Source: DASQYE01 sp035940775
GTDB taxonomy: Bacteria; Acidobacteriota; Blastocatellia; Pyrinomonadales; Pyrinomonadaceae
Direction: 5' to 3'
DNA: 64,000 nt
Assembly: GCA_035940775.1 (NCBI GenBank)
Contig: DASZEN010000060.1
Location: forward strand, 159,989 to 223,988
The translations under genes and the position numbers were made by a program. Each line of letters starts with the position of its first letter. Within the stretch, counting starts at the first letter, position 1. Positions 24,903 through 34,227 of this stretch are shown here, one piece after another. Under the pieces are notes generated by a model, which worked only from the letters and a program-made list of their open reading frames with translations, was not told the origin of the DNA and ran no database searches.

Positions 24903-27900
24903 ATGAGAAAAGCAAAAAGACCCTTGCGGTATCCGCCCGCATCGACTGTTTCGCTCAGGCCATGGCGCAAACACCCGCGCCTCGTCGCCGTTCTTCTTCT
25001 TACGGCCGTTGCCCTGACGGCATATATAATGGCGTCGCCCCCGCCATCCCAAGCTCAATTAACCCCATCGCAGGACATTGTTATCAGTCAAGTTTATGCA
25101 GGTGGTGGGCTCAGCGGCGCTTCTTTCTCGCATGATTTCGTCGAGCTTTACAATCGAGGGAGTTTGAGCGTTGACATAGCTGGCTGGTCATTGCAGGTAT
25201 TTAATTCATCCACCGGATTATGGCAGGTTGTAAATATCTCGACTGCTTTACAATCCGGCAAATCGACCATCATTGCTCCGGGAAAATACTTTCTTATCAG
25301 GTTAAATTCGTCAGGTTCAGGCGGCGCTACAGTTTTAACTGGCTTCGATGCTTCAAATACCACTCCCAATCCGACAGTCCCCGGCGGTAAGGTGGCGCTC
25401 GTAACGGATACCACTGCACTAACCGGGACATGTCCGCAAACTGATGCCCAAACTACTAGAATAAGAGACTTCGTTGGATACGGTACTGCCGACTGTTCAG
25501 AAACAACCGTTGCGTTTTCTCCGGGTACTAATGCCGCATCAATTATTAGAGAATCGTCTACCGGTACAACCACAGGGAACACAGGTTGCCAGGATACTAA
25601 TAACAACTCAGCCGATTTCTCCGTTATAGCGACGGCGACGCCCCGTAATGGTACGACGGCAGCCGCAGCGTGTGGCGTCGGGGCGACGATTACTTTCGAT
25701 AATGCGGAGCAGGGTTGTGCGTTCAATGCGACGGTCGGTCTCCCGGCGGGTGGTACTTTTACATGGAGTCATCCGATCACCAGTACGGGCACGAGCCGCG
25801 TGTTGTACGTCGGCGTCTCGACCACGCTCGAAGGCTTGTTCGTTGTCGGGGCCGGGCCGCCGACGCCCAGAGTCACGGTGAAATATGGAACGGTGCAGAT
25901 GGATGCCATCGGGGCGAAAGTATCGGGCGAGGGGATCGTGCCCGATACACGAGCCGCAGTCGAGATGTTCCGTCTGACCGAGGCCCAGTTGCAGACCAAC
26001 ACCGGCGACGACACGATTGAGGTCACTTTCCTGACGCCCGTCAATTACGCTGTCGGCGGCTCGATCTCTTTCAACGGCGTCAATCAGACGACGCCTAACA
26101 GGCCGTTCGTAAGCAGTTCAGGGGATACGACCGTCACGCCGACTAACAATCCGAAAGTTACCGTGGCGAGCGCGGCGAATGAGGTCGTGCTCGACACCGT
26201 CGCACAAGGATTCGATGCCGCCGGGTTGGCCGCGGACGTAAGCCAGGTGGAACAGTGGGACGGGATAACGTGTTTCGGTGGTTTCAGCTCTGTCGGCGCG
26301 GGAAGCACCGAGAACGGCTCGACCAGTACATTGATGTCCTGGACGCAGGGAGACGATGGGCCCTGGGCCATCGGCGCGGTCTCGATCATCCCGCTGGCCC
26401 CGACCGAAGTCGAGCTTGCCTCCTTCGAGGCCGCGCAAACGGGGCGCGGCGTCAGGCTACGCTGGCAGACGGGCTTCGAGGTCAATAATCTTGGCTTCAA
26501 CCTGTACCGCGAAGAGAAGGGAGCGCGCGCGCGCGTCACTCCCTCCATAGTCGCCGGGTCGGCCCTGATGGCCGGACAGGGCGTGCGCCTGACGGCCGGG
26601 CGAAGCTATAGCTGGCTGGATAAGAAGGGCACAGCCGATTCCGAGTACTGGCTGGAATCGGTAGACCTTGACGGGCGACGCACGATGCATGGGCCGATCC
26701 TGCCCGCGCCCACGAACGCGGGCCGCAACGTGCCGGAAGAGAACCGCTCGGTGCTGCTCGATCAACTAAACGCCATGACGCAGGACGGCTCGGGCGCATC
26801 CTCGGCTCAGAATGAGTATCCCGCGAGCCTGATCGACGCCGAGACGGTCTTGAAAGCTGAAGCGAGCGAGCCTTTCACCTCGAAAGGCAACTCCCTCGAA
26901 TCGGTCGATGCGGTCGCGGAAAAACCGCCGGAACGGCAAAGGGCCATCGCCGCGCAGGCCGGTGCGGTCAAGATACTTGTCGATCACAGGGGCTGGTATC
27001 GCGTGGGCCAACCGGAGCTGGTGGCCGCCGGGCTCAGTCCCTATGCCGTGCCGCAGATGTTGCAGCTCTACGAGGACGGCGTGCAAGTGCCGATCATCGT
27101 CAATTCCAGTAGCGCTCTGCAATTCGGCACAACCGCTTCGATAGAGTTTTACGGAACAGGCCTGGACACGCCCTGGACGAACACGCGTACTTACTGGCTG
27201 ATCGCCGGGACGACGCCCGGAGAGCGAATCCAGAAAACGAGCGCGCGGACATTGACGAGGCCAGACCTCAACAGGCCCGGAGACAAGCCCTCGAATCCGG
27301 CCCCGAACGCGCCCGCAAACCCGCCCGCCGTCCGACCAGGCCAGGGGCCGGTTCAAAATACTGGAACGGTCGGCAATACCGGGCCCGTCGAAATTACGAG
27401 GCCGCAACCCTCCACACTTTTAAGAAGGATGCTGCCGCTCTTGCTGCTGCACAGAGATGAGACGCCTGAGCGACCCGGCGTGAGGTTGAAGCCTGAGACT
27501 ATGCCCGTCGTGCCGAGGTCAGTACTGGTCGAGCCGGTCACGGCGGAGCCTCCCGCGCCGACAAACGCCGCACTGGCGGAGCCTCCCGCGCCTGCCGGGG
27601 CGGCCGACGCTGCACCGGCCGAACGACCGGCAAGGAGAAAGGAGTCGAAACGCAAACGCCGCAAGCGGAAGGCATCCGTTAAGGCCAGTACCAGTAGGGC
27701 GGACTCGCTCCGGCGATTGAAGAGCCACGCGGCGATGGCTGCGCCCCTGAGCAATGGCGCGGGTGGTTTCGCCGAGAGCTTCGACTACGCTATAGAGCGC
27801 GCCGAGCGGACGCTCTATTTCGCAGCTTTGCAGAACGGCGAGGCCGAGAACTTCTTCGGCCAACTCGTAGGCAAAGAGCCCGCGCTCCTCAAGCTCAACG

Positions 27901-29465
27901 TCCATCACCTCGCTTCCGCGACCGGGCAATCCACGCTCGAAGTATCGCTTCAGGGAGTGACCACTGAGGCCCACGAGGTCAGGGTCAATCTTAACGGGGT
28001 GGACGTGGGCCAACTCGACTTCGTCGGGCAAGCGCGCCCCTTCAAGCGGTTCTCGGTCTCCAACGCCCTGCTCCATAAGGGCGAGAACACGCTTCTTCTG
28101 ACCGCACTCAAAGGAGAGACGGACACAAGCCTCGTCGATCGTATCGGACTAACCTATGCGCACGCCTACGAGGCGGACAACAGTACCCTGACGTTCTCGG
28201 CGCAGGGGCGGCAGAGCGTCGTCGTTGACGGCTTCGATAATTCCAGGGTGCGAATGCTGAACATCACAAAGCCGGGCCAGATTGAGGAACTCTTAGCCCC
28301 AACGGAGCCGACACAGGCGGGCTATGCCGTGATGTTTGAAATGCCGCAGGCGGGCGGAACCGTGCTCGCCACGACCGATAGCCGGATTGAGCACCCGGCG
28401 CAGGTCGTCAGAAATCAGCCGACGGCCTGGCATCGCTTTAAACAGGGAGCCGACCTGTTGATCCTCACGCACAGGGAGTTCACAAACTCGCTCGCGCCGC
28501 TCGCCGACCTGCGCCGCAGCCAGGGGCTCTCGGTCGCCATCGTAGACGTTGAAGACATCTATGACGAGTTCAGCTACGGGGCACACAGCACGCCTGCCTT
28601 GAAGGACTTCCTGAATTGGACTGGCGTTTACTGGCTGCGCGTCCCGCGCTACGTGCTTCTGGTCGGAGATTGCAGCCTCGACCCGCACAACTACCTCGGA
28701 CAGGGCCAATCGGATTTTGTGCCCACCAGACTAATCGATACGGCTTATCTTGAGACGGCTTCGGACGACTCGCTGGCCGATTTCAACAATGATGGTATAC
28801 CGGAAATGGCGGTCGGGCGTCTGCCCGCCAGAACGAGCGCGGAAGCGACGACTATCGTCGGTAAGGTCGTCGCCTTTCAGAATAGCAGTCTGAAACGCGG
28901 GGCGCTGCTGGTCTCGGATCAGAACGACGGCTTCGATTTCGAGGCGGCCAATAAAGAGATCAGCGCGCTGCTGCCGCCGACCATGGCGGTCGAGAACATC
29001 AATCGCGCGGGCGCGGACACAACCCAGGTTCGCAGCCAGATCATCAACAGCGTCAATCAGGGGCCGCTCGTCGTCAATTACCTCGGCCACGGGTCGGTCG
29101 AGATGTGGACGGGGGCTGGTATATTAAGGACGGCGGACGTGGGCGCGCTGACAAACAAAGAGTCGCTCTCGTTCTTCGTGATGATGACGTGTCTGAACGG
29201 CTTCGCGCAGGATGTCTACACGGAGAGCCTCGCGGAGGCGCTCTTAAGGTTTGGAAACGGAGGCGCGGCGGCCGTCTGGGCCTCCTCCGGATTGACGGAG
29301 CCGGACGAACAGGCGTTTATGAACCAGCAGTTGATGCGGTCGCTCTTCAATGATAAGCCTGCGACGATTGGCGACGCCATCATCAGCGCCAAGACGGCGA
29401 CACAAAATATGGATACGCGCCGCACCTGGATGCTCTTCGGCGACCCGACGACCAGACTCAGATGA
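24903..29465 (+). CDS. Large exported C25 (gingipain-like) peptidase with lamin-tail domain
   Basis: A 1520-residue secreted protein. A long signal (LVAVLLLTAVALTAYI) is followed by a lamin-tail-like domain (IVISQVYAGGG, HDFVELYNRGS, DIAGWSLQVFN; about residues 58-250), then beta domains and a segment with VELASFEAAQTGRGVRLRW, a Pro-rich linker around residue 800, and a basic KRKRRKRKAS stretch. The C-terminal part is a peptidase C25 domain: LLILTHREF, VPRYVLLVGDCSLDPHNYL, VGRLPARTSAEA, VVNYLGHGSVEMW with the catalytic His (near 1395) and FFVMMTCLNGF with the Cys (near 1430). C25 enzymes cleave after Arg or Lys; specificity here is unknown. Confidence 0.85.
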   Translation: MRKAKRPLRYPPASTVSLRPWRKHPRLVAVLLLTAVALTAYIMASPPPSQAQLTPSQDIVISQVYAGGGLSGASFSHDFVELYNRGSLSVDIAGWSLQVFNSSTGLWQVVNISTALQSGKSTIIAPGKYFLIRLNSSGSGGATVLTGFDASNTTPNPTVPGGKVALVTDTTALTGTCPQTDAQTTRIRDFVGYGTADCSETTVAFSPGTNAASIIRESSTGTTTGNTGCQDTNNNSADFSVIATATPRNGTTAAAACGVGATITFDNAEQGCAFNATVGLPAGGTFTWSHPITSTGTSRVLYVGVSTTLEGLFVVGAGPPTPRVTVKYGTVQMDAIGAKVSGEGIVPDTRAAVEMFRLTEAQLQTNTGDDTIEVTFLTPVNYAVGGSISFNGVNQTTPNRPFVSSSGDTTVTPTNNPKVTVASAANEVVLDTVAQGFDAAGLAADVSQVEQWDGITCFGGFSSVGAGSTENGSTSTLMSWTQGDDGPWAIGAVSIIPLAPTEVELASFEAAQTGRGVRLRWQTGFEVNNLGFNLYREEKGARARVTPSIVAGSALMAGQGVRLTAGRSYSWLDKKGTADSEYWLESVDLDGRRTMHGPILPAPTNAGRNVPEENRSVLLDQLNAMTQDGSGASSAQNEYPASLIDAETVLKAEASEPFTSKGNSLESVDAVAEKPPERQRAIAAQAGAVKILVDHRGWYRVGQPELVAAGLSPYAVPQMLQLYEDGVQVPIIVNSSSALQFGTTASIEFYGTGLDTPWTNTRTYWLIAGTTPGERIQKTSARTLTRPDLNRPGDKPSNPAPNAPANPPAVRPGQGPVQNTGTVGNTGPVEITRPQPSTLLRRMLPLLLLHRDETPERPGVRLKPETMPVVPRSVLVEPVTAEPPAPTNAALAEPPAPAGAADAAPAERPARRKESKRKRRKRKASVKASTSRADSLRRLKSHAAMAAPLSNGAGGFAESFDYAIERAERTLYFAALQNGEAENFFGQLVGKEPALLKLNVHHLASATGQSTLEVSLQGVTTEAHEVRVNLNGVDVGQLDFVGQARPFKRFSVSNALLHKGENTLLLTALKGETDTSLVDRIGLTYAHAYEADNSTLTFSAQGRQSVVVDGFDNSRVRMLNITKPGQIEELLAPTEPTQAGYAVMFEMPQAGGTVLATTDSRIEHPAQVVRNQPTAWHRFKQGADLLILTHREFTNSLAPLADLRRSQGLSVAIVDVEDIYDEFSYGAHSTPALKDFLNWTGVYWLRVPRYVLLVGDCSLDPHNYLGQGQSDFVPTRLIDTAYLETASDDSLADFNNDGIPEMAVGRLPARTSAEATTIVGKVVAFQNSSLKRGALLVSDQNDGFDFEAANKEISALLPPTMAVENINRAGADTTQVRSQIINSVNQGPLVVNYLGHGSVEMWTGAGILRTADVGALTNKESLSFFVMMTCLNGFAQDVYTESLAEALLRFGNGGAAAVWASSGLTEPDEQAFMNQQLMRSLFNDKPATIGDAIISAKTATQNMDTRRTWMLFGDPTTRLR

Positions 29466-29828
29466 AAGAAGGTCGTCTCTACAAAGGCGCTTGATCGCAC
29501 TGGCCGGTTCAAGATAGCCGTCAGAGTTTTGACCCTCAAGGTCAATCGTTAAGGCGAGGGCCAACAACCGGCGGGCCCGTTCTATCCTCGTACTTTCAAA
29601 GCCACGAAGCGCGGCTCACAAGCCGCGCTTCATGGCTTTTAGCTATGCCAGCCAGTCACGCTCTTTTTGCCGCGCCCCCGTAAAGACGGCACGGCGCTTG
29701 ATCCTGATGCTCAAGCGGGTTGCGGTCGGGACAACCCCTCCCTTCATCCTTGATAATTCAGTGCGCATGCTGTAAACATCTTCATAAAGCAAGCGCGGTT
29801 TACATTATGAGCACGGGGTTTATCTGCA
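29466..29828. other. Intergenic region after the C25 gene
   Basis: No reading frame with protein-like composition is seen here. The only supported element is the strong terminator hairpin at 29598-29640. The remaining bases to the metallo-hydrolase start carry no promoter I can call with confidence. Confidence 0.6.
29598..29640 (+). terminator. Intrinsic terminator-like hairpin after the C25 gene
   Basis: AAAGCCACGAAGCGCGGCT pairs with AGCCGCGCTTCATGGCTTT, one mismatch, across a 4-base CACA loop, followed by a short TTT-A tail. It lies 133 bases past the stop at 29465. The A-run before the stem makes it usable in either direction. Confidence 0.7.
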
Positions 29829-30707
29829 ATGCCGAATAGTTCCAATCTACGCCTGACTTCACCCGCAGGCGTTTCCGCAGATTTTGACAGAGGCTCGATC
29901 TACTTCGTCGGTACGGCGACAGTCATACTGCGCTACGCCGGTTTTACGATTCTTACTGATCCGAACTTTCTTCACGCGGGCGATCACGTGCATCTGGGCT
30001 ACGGTTTGACCGCCGAGCGCCTGACCAACCCTGCGCTTGAGATTGAACAGCTACCTCCGATAGATTTCTGCGTCCTATCACACTATCACGGCGACCATTT
30101 CGACCGCATCGCGGAACAGAAGCTTCGGAAAGACCTTCACATCATCACGACGGAGCACGCCGCCGCCGAACTCAGCGACAAGGGATTCACGGCGCCGCTC
30201 GCGCTCTCGACCTGGGACTCAGTTGTGGTCGAGAAGGGCGACGCGAGAGTTCAAGTGACCTCCATGCCGGGCAAGCACGGGCCGCCCATTGTCGATAAGT
30301 TTCTCCCGCCCGTGATGGGGAGTATGCTTGAGTTTCAACCCGCAGGGGGCCGCACAGCCCTTCGCCTCTACATCACGGGGGATACTCTGGTACATGATGA
30401 CCTGAACGAAATCCCGCGCCGCTACCCGGACATAGACCTCGCGCTCTTTCATCTGGGCGGCACGCAGATCATGGGGATACTGCTGACGATGGATGCAGAG
30501 CAGGGCGTCGAAGCGATCAGAATTATCAACCCGCGCGAGGTCATACCCATTCACTATAACGACTACGAGGTTTTCAAGTCGCCGCTCGAAGATTTCAAGA
30601 AGGCTGTTGCCGCCGCCGGTTTCTCGGAGCGCGTGAGATACCTGAGCCACGGCGAGACATACGAATTTGATGTCGCAGCCACACGGCGGCAAGAGGCCGG
30701 TAGGTAA
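29829..30707 (+). CDS. Metallo-beta-lactamase-fold hydrolase (UlaG/UPF0173-like)
   Basis: A 292-residue cytoplasmic metal-dependent hydrolase. FVGTATVILRYAGFTILTDPNF is the family's N-terminal strand pair with the DP loop, SHYHGDHFD is the HxHxDH metal motif, and later YITGDTL and VIPIHYNDYEVF supply the bridging Asp and last His. The layout is that of UlaG or UPF0173-like L-ascorbate-6-phosphate lactonase relatives. The ATG start has only a weak Shine-Dalgarno sequence. It precedes an alcohol dehydrogenase by 85 bases but the two need not act together. The substrate is unassigned. Confidence 0.88.
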   Translation: MPNSSNLRLTSPAGVSADFDRGSIYFVGTATVILRYAGFTILTDPNFLHAGDHVHLGYGLTAERLTNPALEIEQLPPIDFCVLSHYHGDHFDRIAEQKLRKDLHIITTEHAAAELSDKGFTAPLALSTWDSVVVEKGDARVQVTSMPGKHGPPIVDKFLPPVMGSMLEFQPAGGRTALRLYITGDTLVHDDLNEIPRRYPDIDLALFHLGGTQIMGILLTMDAEQGVEAIRIINPREVIPIHYNDYEVFKSPLEDFKKAVAAAGFSERVRYLSHGETYEFDVAATRRQEAGR

Positions 30708-30792
30708 AGCCCCCGACGCATCCGAATTTCGACGAGCGCCATGAGGCGTCGAATGAAGGTTAATTCTCAGCTCATATATAAGGGGAGAAGTC

Positions 30793-31965
30793 ATGAAAGC
30801 GCTCTGCTGGTACGGCACAAGCGATGTGCGAGTCGAAAACGTTCCCGATCCGAAGATACTGAGCCCCGGCGATGTCATTATCAAAGTAACCTCGACGGCG
30901 ATCTGCGGCTCGGACTTGCATCTCTACGACGGCTTCATGCCGACGATGGAGAAGGGCGACATTCTGGGCCACGAGCCGATGGGCGAAGTCATAGAAGTCG
31001 GGAAAGAGGTTAAGAAATTAAAGGTCGGCGACCGCGTGGTTGTCCCTTTCACCATCTCCTGCGGAGCGTGCTACTTCTGCCGGAAGGGCCTGTTCTCGCT
31101 GTGTGATACTTCAAACCCGAACGCGGAGCTGGCACGCCAGGCGATGGGCCAATCGCCCGCCGGGCTATTAGGTTATTCGCACATGCTGGGCGGGTTCGCC
31201 GGAGGACAGGCCGAGTACCTGCGCGTGCCGTTCGCGGATGTCGGCCCGCTCAAAATACCGGAGGGGATGCCGGACGATAAGGTTCTATTCCTCTCGGATA
31301 TTTTCCCGACCGGATACATGGCGGCCGAGAATTGCGACATCGAGAAAGGCGATACGGTCGCCATCTGGGGCGCTGGGCCGGTCGCGCAGTTTGCCATTAA
31401 GAGCGCCTGGATGCTCGGCGCTGAACGCGTGATTGCTATCGACCGCGTGCCGGAACGACTGGCGATGGCGCGGGAGCACGGCAAGGCCGAGGTCATCAAC
31501 TTCGAGGAGGAGAATGTCTACGACCGTTTGATGGAGATGACGGGGGGCCGTGGGCCCGACAGTTGTATGGATGCGGTCGGGACGGAGGCGCACGGAACGG
31601 GCTCGTTCGACGCCGTGCTCGACAAGGCGAAGGCCGCCGTGATGCTCGGCACAGACCGCCCGCACGTCTTGAGGGAGGCGATCATGTGTTGCCGTAAGGG
31701 CGGTACGGTCTCGATCCCGGGCGTCTACATAGGGTTCCTGGACAAGATTCCGTTCGGCGCGGCGATGAACAAAGGTCTGACGCTGAAGATGGGCCAGACG
31801 CATGTGCCCAGCTACCACCATAAGCTTCTGAAAAAGATAGAGGACGGCGAGATAGACCCGTCCTTCGTCATCACACACAGGCTCAGGCTGGAGGATGCTC
31901 CCGGCGCTTACCAGACCTTCCGCGACAAGCAGGACGGTTGCATTAAGGTGGTGCTGAAACCTTGA
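30793..31965 (+). CDS. Zinc-dependent alcohol dehydrogenase, formaldehyde-dehydrogenase-like
   Basis: A 390-residue medium-chain dehydrogenase with a good AGGGGAGA Shine-Dalgarno sequence. CGSDLHLYDGFMPTMEKGD and GHEPMGEVIEVGKEV form the catalytic-zinc part, CGACYFCRKGLFSLCD the structural-zinc cysteines, and VAIWGAGPVAQFAIKSAWML the dinucleotide-binding fold, with the third Gly of GAGPVG replaced by Ala. The insertion around GLLGYSHMLGGFAGGQAEY is typical of glutathione-independent formaldehyde dehydrogenase-like enzymes. VYIGFLDKIPFGAAMNKGL follows in the C-terminal part. The actual substrate is not known. Confidence 0.9.
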   Translation: MKALCWYGTSDVRVENVPDPKILSPGDVIIKVTSTAICGSDLHLYDGFMPTMEKGDILGHEPMGEVIEVGKEVKKLKVGDRVVVPFTISCGACYFCRKGLFSLCDTSNPNAELARQAMGQSPAGLLGYSHMLGGFAGGQAEYLRVPFADVGPLKIPEGMPDDKVLFLSDIFPTGYMAAENCDIEKGDTVAIWGAGPVAQFAIKSAWMLGAERVIAIDRVPERLAMAREHGKAEVINFEEENVYDRLMEMTGGRGPDSCMDAVGTEAHGTGSFDAVLDKAKAAVMLGTDRPHVLREAIMCCRKGGTVSIPGVYIGFLDKIPFGAAMNKGLTLKMGQTHVPSYHHKLLKKIEDGEIDPSFVITHRLRLEDAPGAYQTFRDKQDGCIKVVLKP

Positions 31966-32071
31966 AGGCCGTTTTTGAGAACCCCTTTTGAATTTTGCCG
32001 TAAGGGAATAAACGCAAAAACGGGCCGGACGGGAGCGCCACGTTAAAGGCTGGCGAAAGGTGCGACCGCAT

Positions 32072-32107
32072 GAAGGGGTTTCGCATCGAAAGGTGCGAAC
32101 CCCCTTC
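32072..32107. terminator. Hairpin between convergent ADH and kinase genes
   Basis: GAAGGGGTTTCGCA pairs with TGCGAACCCCCTTC, one G-T or mismatched pair, across an 8-base loop. There is no U-run, so termination is a weak inference; the position between convergent genes supports it. Confidence 0.4.
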
Positions 32108-32185
32108 AGGTTACGGCTGTCCCGGGTTGCGTGTCAGAGCCAGAGGGCTTCTGGAAGTGTACGTGTGCTCAGATTACCTGCGCGC

Positions 32186-34111
32186 TTAATGTATTACCTG
32201 TACGTCGCGCTCGCTGACGATCTTCCAACCGGCATCGGTTTTCAACCATCGCAATTCCTGTACGACTGCGCCGCTGCTGGGCTGCGCGCCTCTAAAATCC
32301 CAGCTCTTACTGAAACGCATGGAGGCCGTGCGGCCATCGCTTGAGACGCTGATCTCAGGCTCGCCGACACGCACCTCAACCGAATCCTGTTGCGAGATAA
32401 GGCGCGCTTTCTCGGCGCGCACGCTCTGGCGCGAATAGTTGCGCCGTAGATAAAAAGCATCGAGCCGAGGCGCATAGAAGGCCATCTGTCTCTCAAGGTC
32501 GCGCGCATTGGTCGCCGCAATCCACTCGTCGCGCAGCGAGCGCAACTCCGCGCGCGCCTGCTTCGTCTCTGCCTCCTGCGTGACGGGCGAGGTGGGGCCG
32601 CCGGGCGCGTTTACAGTAGCGGGAGCGGTTTGGGAAGCGGCTGGCGTGGGGTTCGCGCCAGCGCGAGTCTGAGGTTGCGTTCCGCTCGAAACGGACGGCG
32701 AAGTGAGAGAGGTGCGGCGCGTGGCCCACAGAGCGGTCAGGATAAATGCCAGGGCGAACAGCACCGCCGCAATGCCAGCATAGTAAGGCAGGGAAGAGCG
32801 AGCACCCTCGCGCGGCGACGCCGAAGTCGCTTCCTCCACTCCGCTCGCCTGCGTTCCTTCGGCAGCGGGGCCGTCTGCTACCTTGAACGCCTGGGTGCTG
32901 TGTAGCTGGTCGGCGGGCGAGGGTTGGCCCGAAGCGGCCTCGGGTATGGCCGCGCTCTCTATATAAGCCTCTACGGTCGGATGAGCGCCGGATGCTGGCG
33001 CAAGGGGCAGCTCGTGTTCTCTGGTCGGTTCGCTGGAGCGCTGCGTCCGCTTATCCAAAAGCCCATCGTTACTGGTCTCGTCACCGGGCAAGGGGTCGGA
33101 GGTTCGAGGGTCAGCGCGCTTGAAGGAGCGCGAAGCCGCCCCGGCGTCCGATAACGCCTGTGAGCCTGTCGTCGTCAGTTGGTGCTCAAATACTCTGAGC
33201 TGTTTTGAAAGCTCGGCGGCGGATTGCGGACGCGCCGAAGGCTCTTTGGCTAAGAGCTGCTGAACGAGTTGTTCGAGCGCCGTCGGGATGCCCGCGCGAA
33301 ACTCCGCGAGCCCGGGCGGCTTCTGCTGTATATGCTTGATGGCGATGGCGGTCGCCGTCGGGGCGTCGAACGGTGCCTGGCCCGTCAGCATCTCGAAGAG
33401 TATCACGCCGAGGCTGTAAATATCCGAGAGCGCATCGGCCCCATGACCGGAGCATTGTTCGGGCGACATGTAGCGCGGCGTCCCTATGAGCGAGCCGGTG
33501 CCTGTCAGCGTCGCGCCGCCGGTCGTCGATTGCTCCTTCAGCTTGGCGACTCCGAAATCCACCACCTTGGCCTGCAACTGGCCCTGGTGGTCGCGCCTGA
33601 GCACTATGTTCGACGGTTTCAAGTCTCTGTGAACAATGCCGGAGGCGTGGGCCACATCCATCCCGTCACAGACTTGGCGCGCGATCAAGACGGCCTCTTC
33701 TAAGGGCAGCGCGCCCATCGCGTTCATGTATTCGCGCAAGGTCTGGCCGTCGACCAACTCCATGATGATATATGCGCCGCCCTCCGGCAACGCGCCGTAA
33801 TCGTAAGTGTCCGCGACGTTCGGATGATTGAGGCGTGCGGCGGCGCGCGCCTCCCTGCGAAATCGTTCGAGCGCAGCCGTGTCGGAAATGAAGTCAGGCA
33901 GCAGGAGCTTGATGGCAACGGGGCGGTCCAGGTCTATGTGCGTGCCAGAGTAGACAGCGCCCATACCGCCGCGACCGAGAAGGCGATCAAGCTTATATTT
34001 CTCGGCGATGACGCGCGAGCCGAGGCGTGTTTGGACGAGCGGCGTCTGCTCCTCGGAGCAAACGGTCTCCGTGTCCTCATAACATCGCTGGCAGACTGGG
34101 CAAAGCTTCAT
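32186..34111 (-). CDS. Membrane-bound serine/threonine protein kinase with zinc-ribbon and SnoaL-like ends
   Basis: A 641-residue receptor-type kinase. KLCPVCQRCYEDTETVC is an N-terminal zinc-ribbon-like stretch. The kinase domain follows (about residues 35-300): LLGRGGMGAVYSGTH, VAIKLLLPDF, GIVHRDLKPSNIVL, KVVDFGVAKL, GTPRYMSPEQ. A disordered segment precedes one transmembrane helix (YYAGIAAVLFALAFILTALW). The extracytoplasmic C-terminus (LRDEWIAATNARDLERQMAFYAP, WLKTDAGWKIVSE) has the NTF2/SnoaL-like pattern and may sense a ligand. Targets are unknown. It lies 116 bases downstream of the phosphofructokinase gene on the same strand. Confidence 0.92.
   Translation of the reverse strand: MKLCPVCQRCYEDTETVCSEEQTPLVQTRLGSRVIAEKYKLDRLLGRGGMGAVYSGTHIDLDRPVAIKLLLPDFISDTAALERFRREARAAARLNHPNVADTYDYGALPEGGAYIIMELVDGQTLREYMNAMGALPLEEAVLIARQVCDGMDVAHASGIVHRDLKPSNIVLRRDHQGQLQAKVVDFGVAKLKEQSTTGGATLTGTGSLIGTPRYMSPEQCSGHGADALSDIYSLGVILFEMLTGQAPFDAPTATAIAIKHIQQKPPGLAEFRAGIPTALEQLVQQLLAKEPSARPQSAAELSKQLRVFEHQLTTTGSQALSDAGAASRSFKRADPRTSDPLPGDETSNDGLLDKRTQRSSEPTREHELPLAPASGAHPTVEAYIESAAIPEAASGQPSPADQLHSTQAFKVADGPAAEGTQASGVEEATSASPREGARSSLPYYAGIAAVLFALAFILTALWATRRTSLTSPSVSSGTQPQTRAGANPTPAASQTAPATVNAPGGPTSPVTQEAETKQARAELRSLRDEWIAATNARDLERQMAFYAPRLDAFYLRRNYSRQSVRAEKARLISQQDSVEVRVGEPEISVSSDGRTASMRFSKSWDFRGAQPSSGAVVQELRWLKTDAGWKIVSERDVQVIH
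33144..33158 (+). repeat. Dispersed motif GCGTCCGATAACGCC, copy inside the kinase gene
   Basis: Exact 15-base copy lying within the kinase gene, in its low-complexity linker. The shared sequence with the 19197-19217 copy extends to 21 bases (33142-33162). In the kinase frame it codes for ALSDAG. Confidence 0.7.
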
Positions 34112-34227
34112 CGGCTCACGAATCTAAACCAGAGGGCAAAGGTGCGTCACAAAGGGGAAACCCGGAAAAGCGAAGCCCTGAAGCGGCCGGGGCCGAGAAC
34201 TCCCCAGGAGTCAAAACGGTTTCGGTC

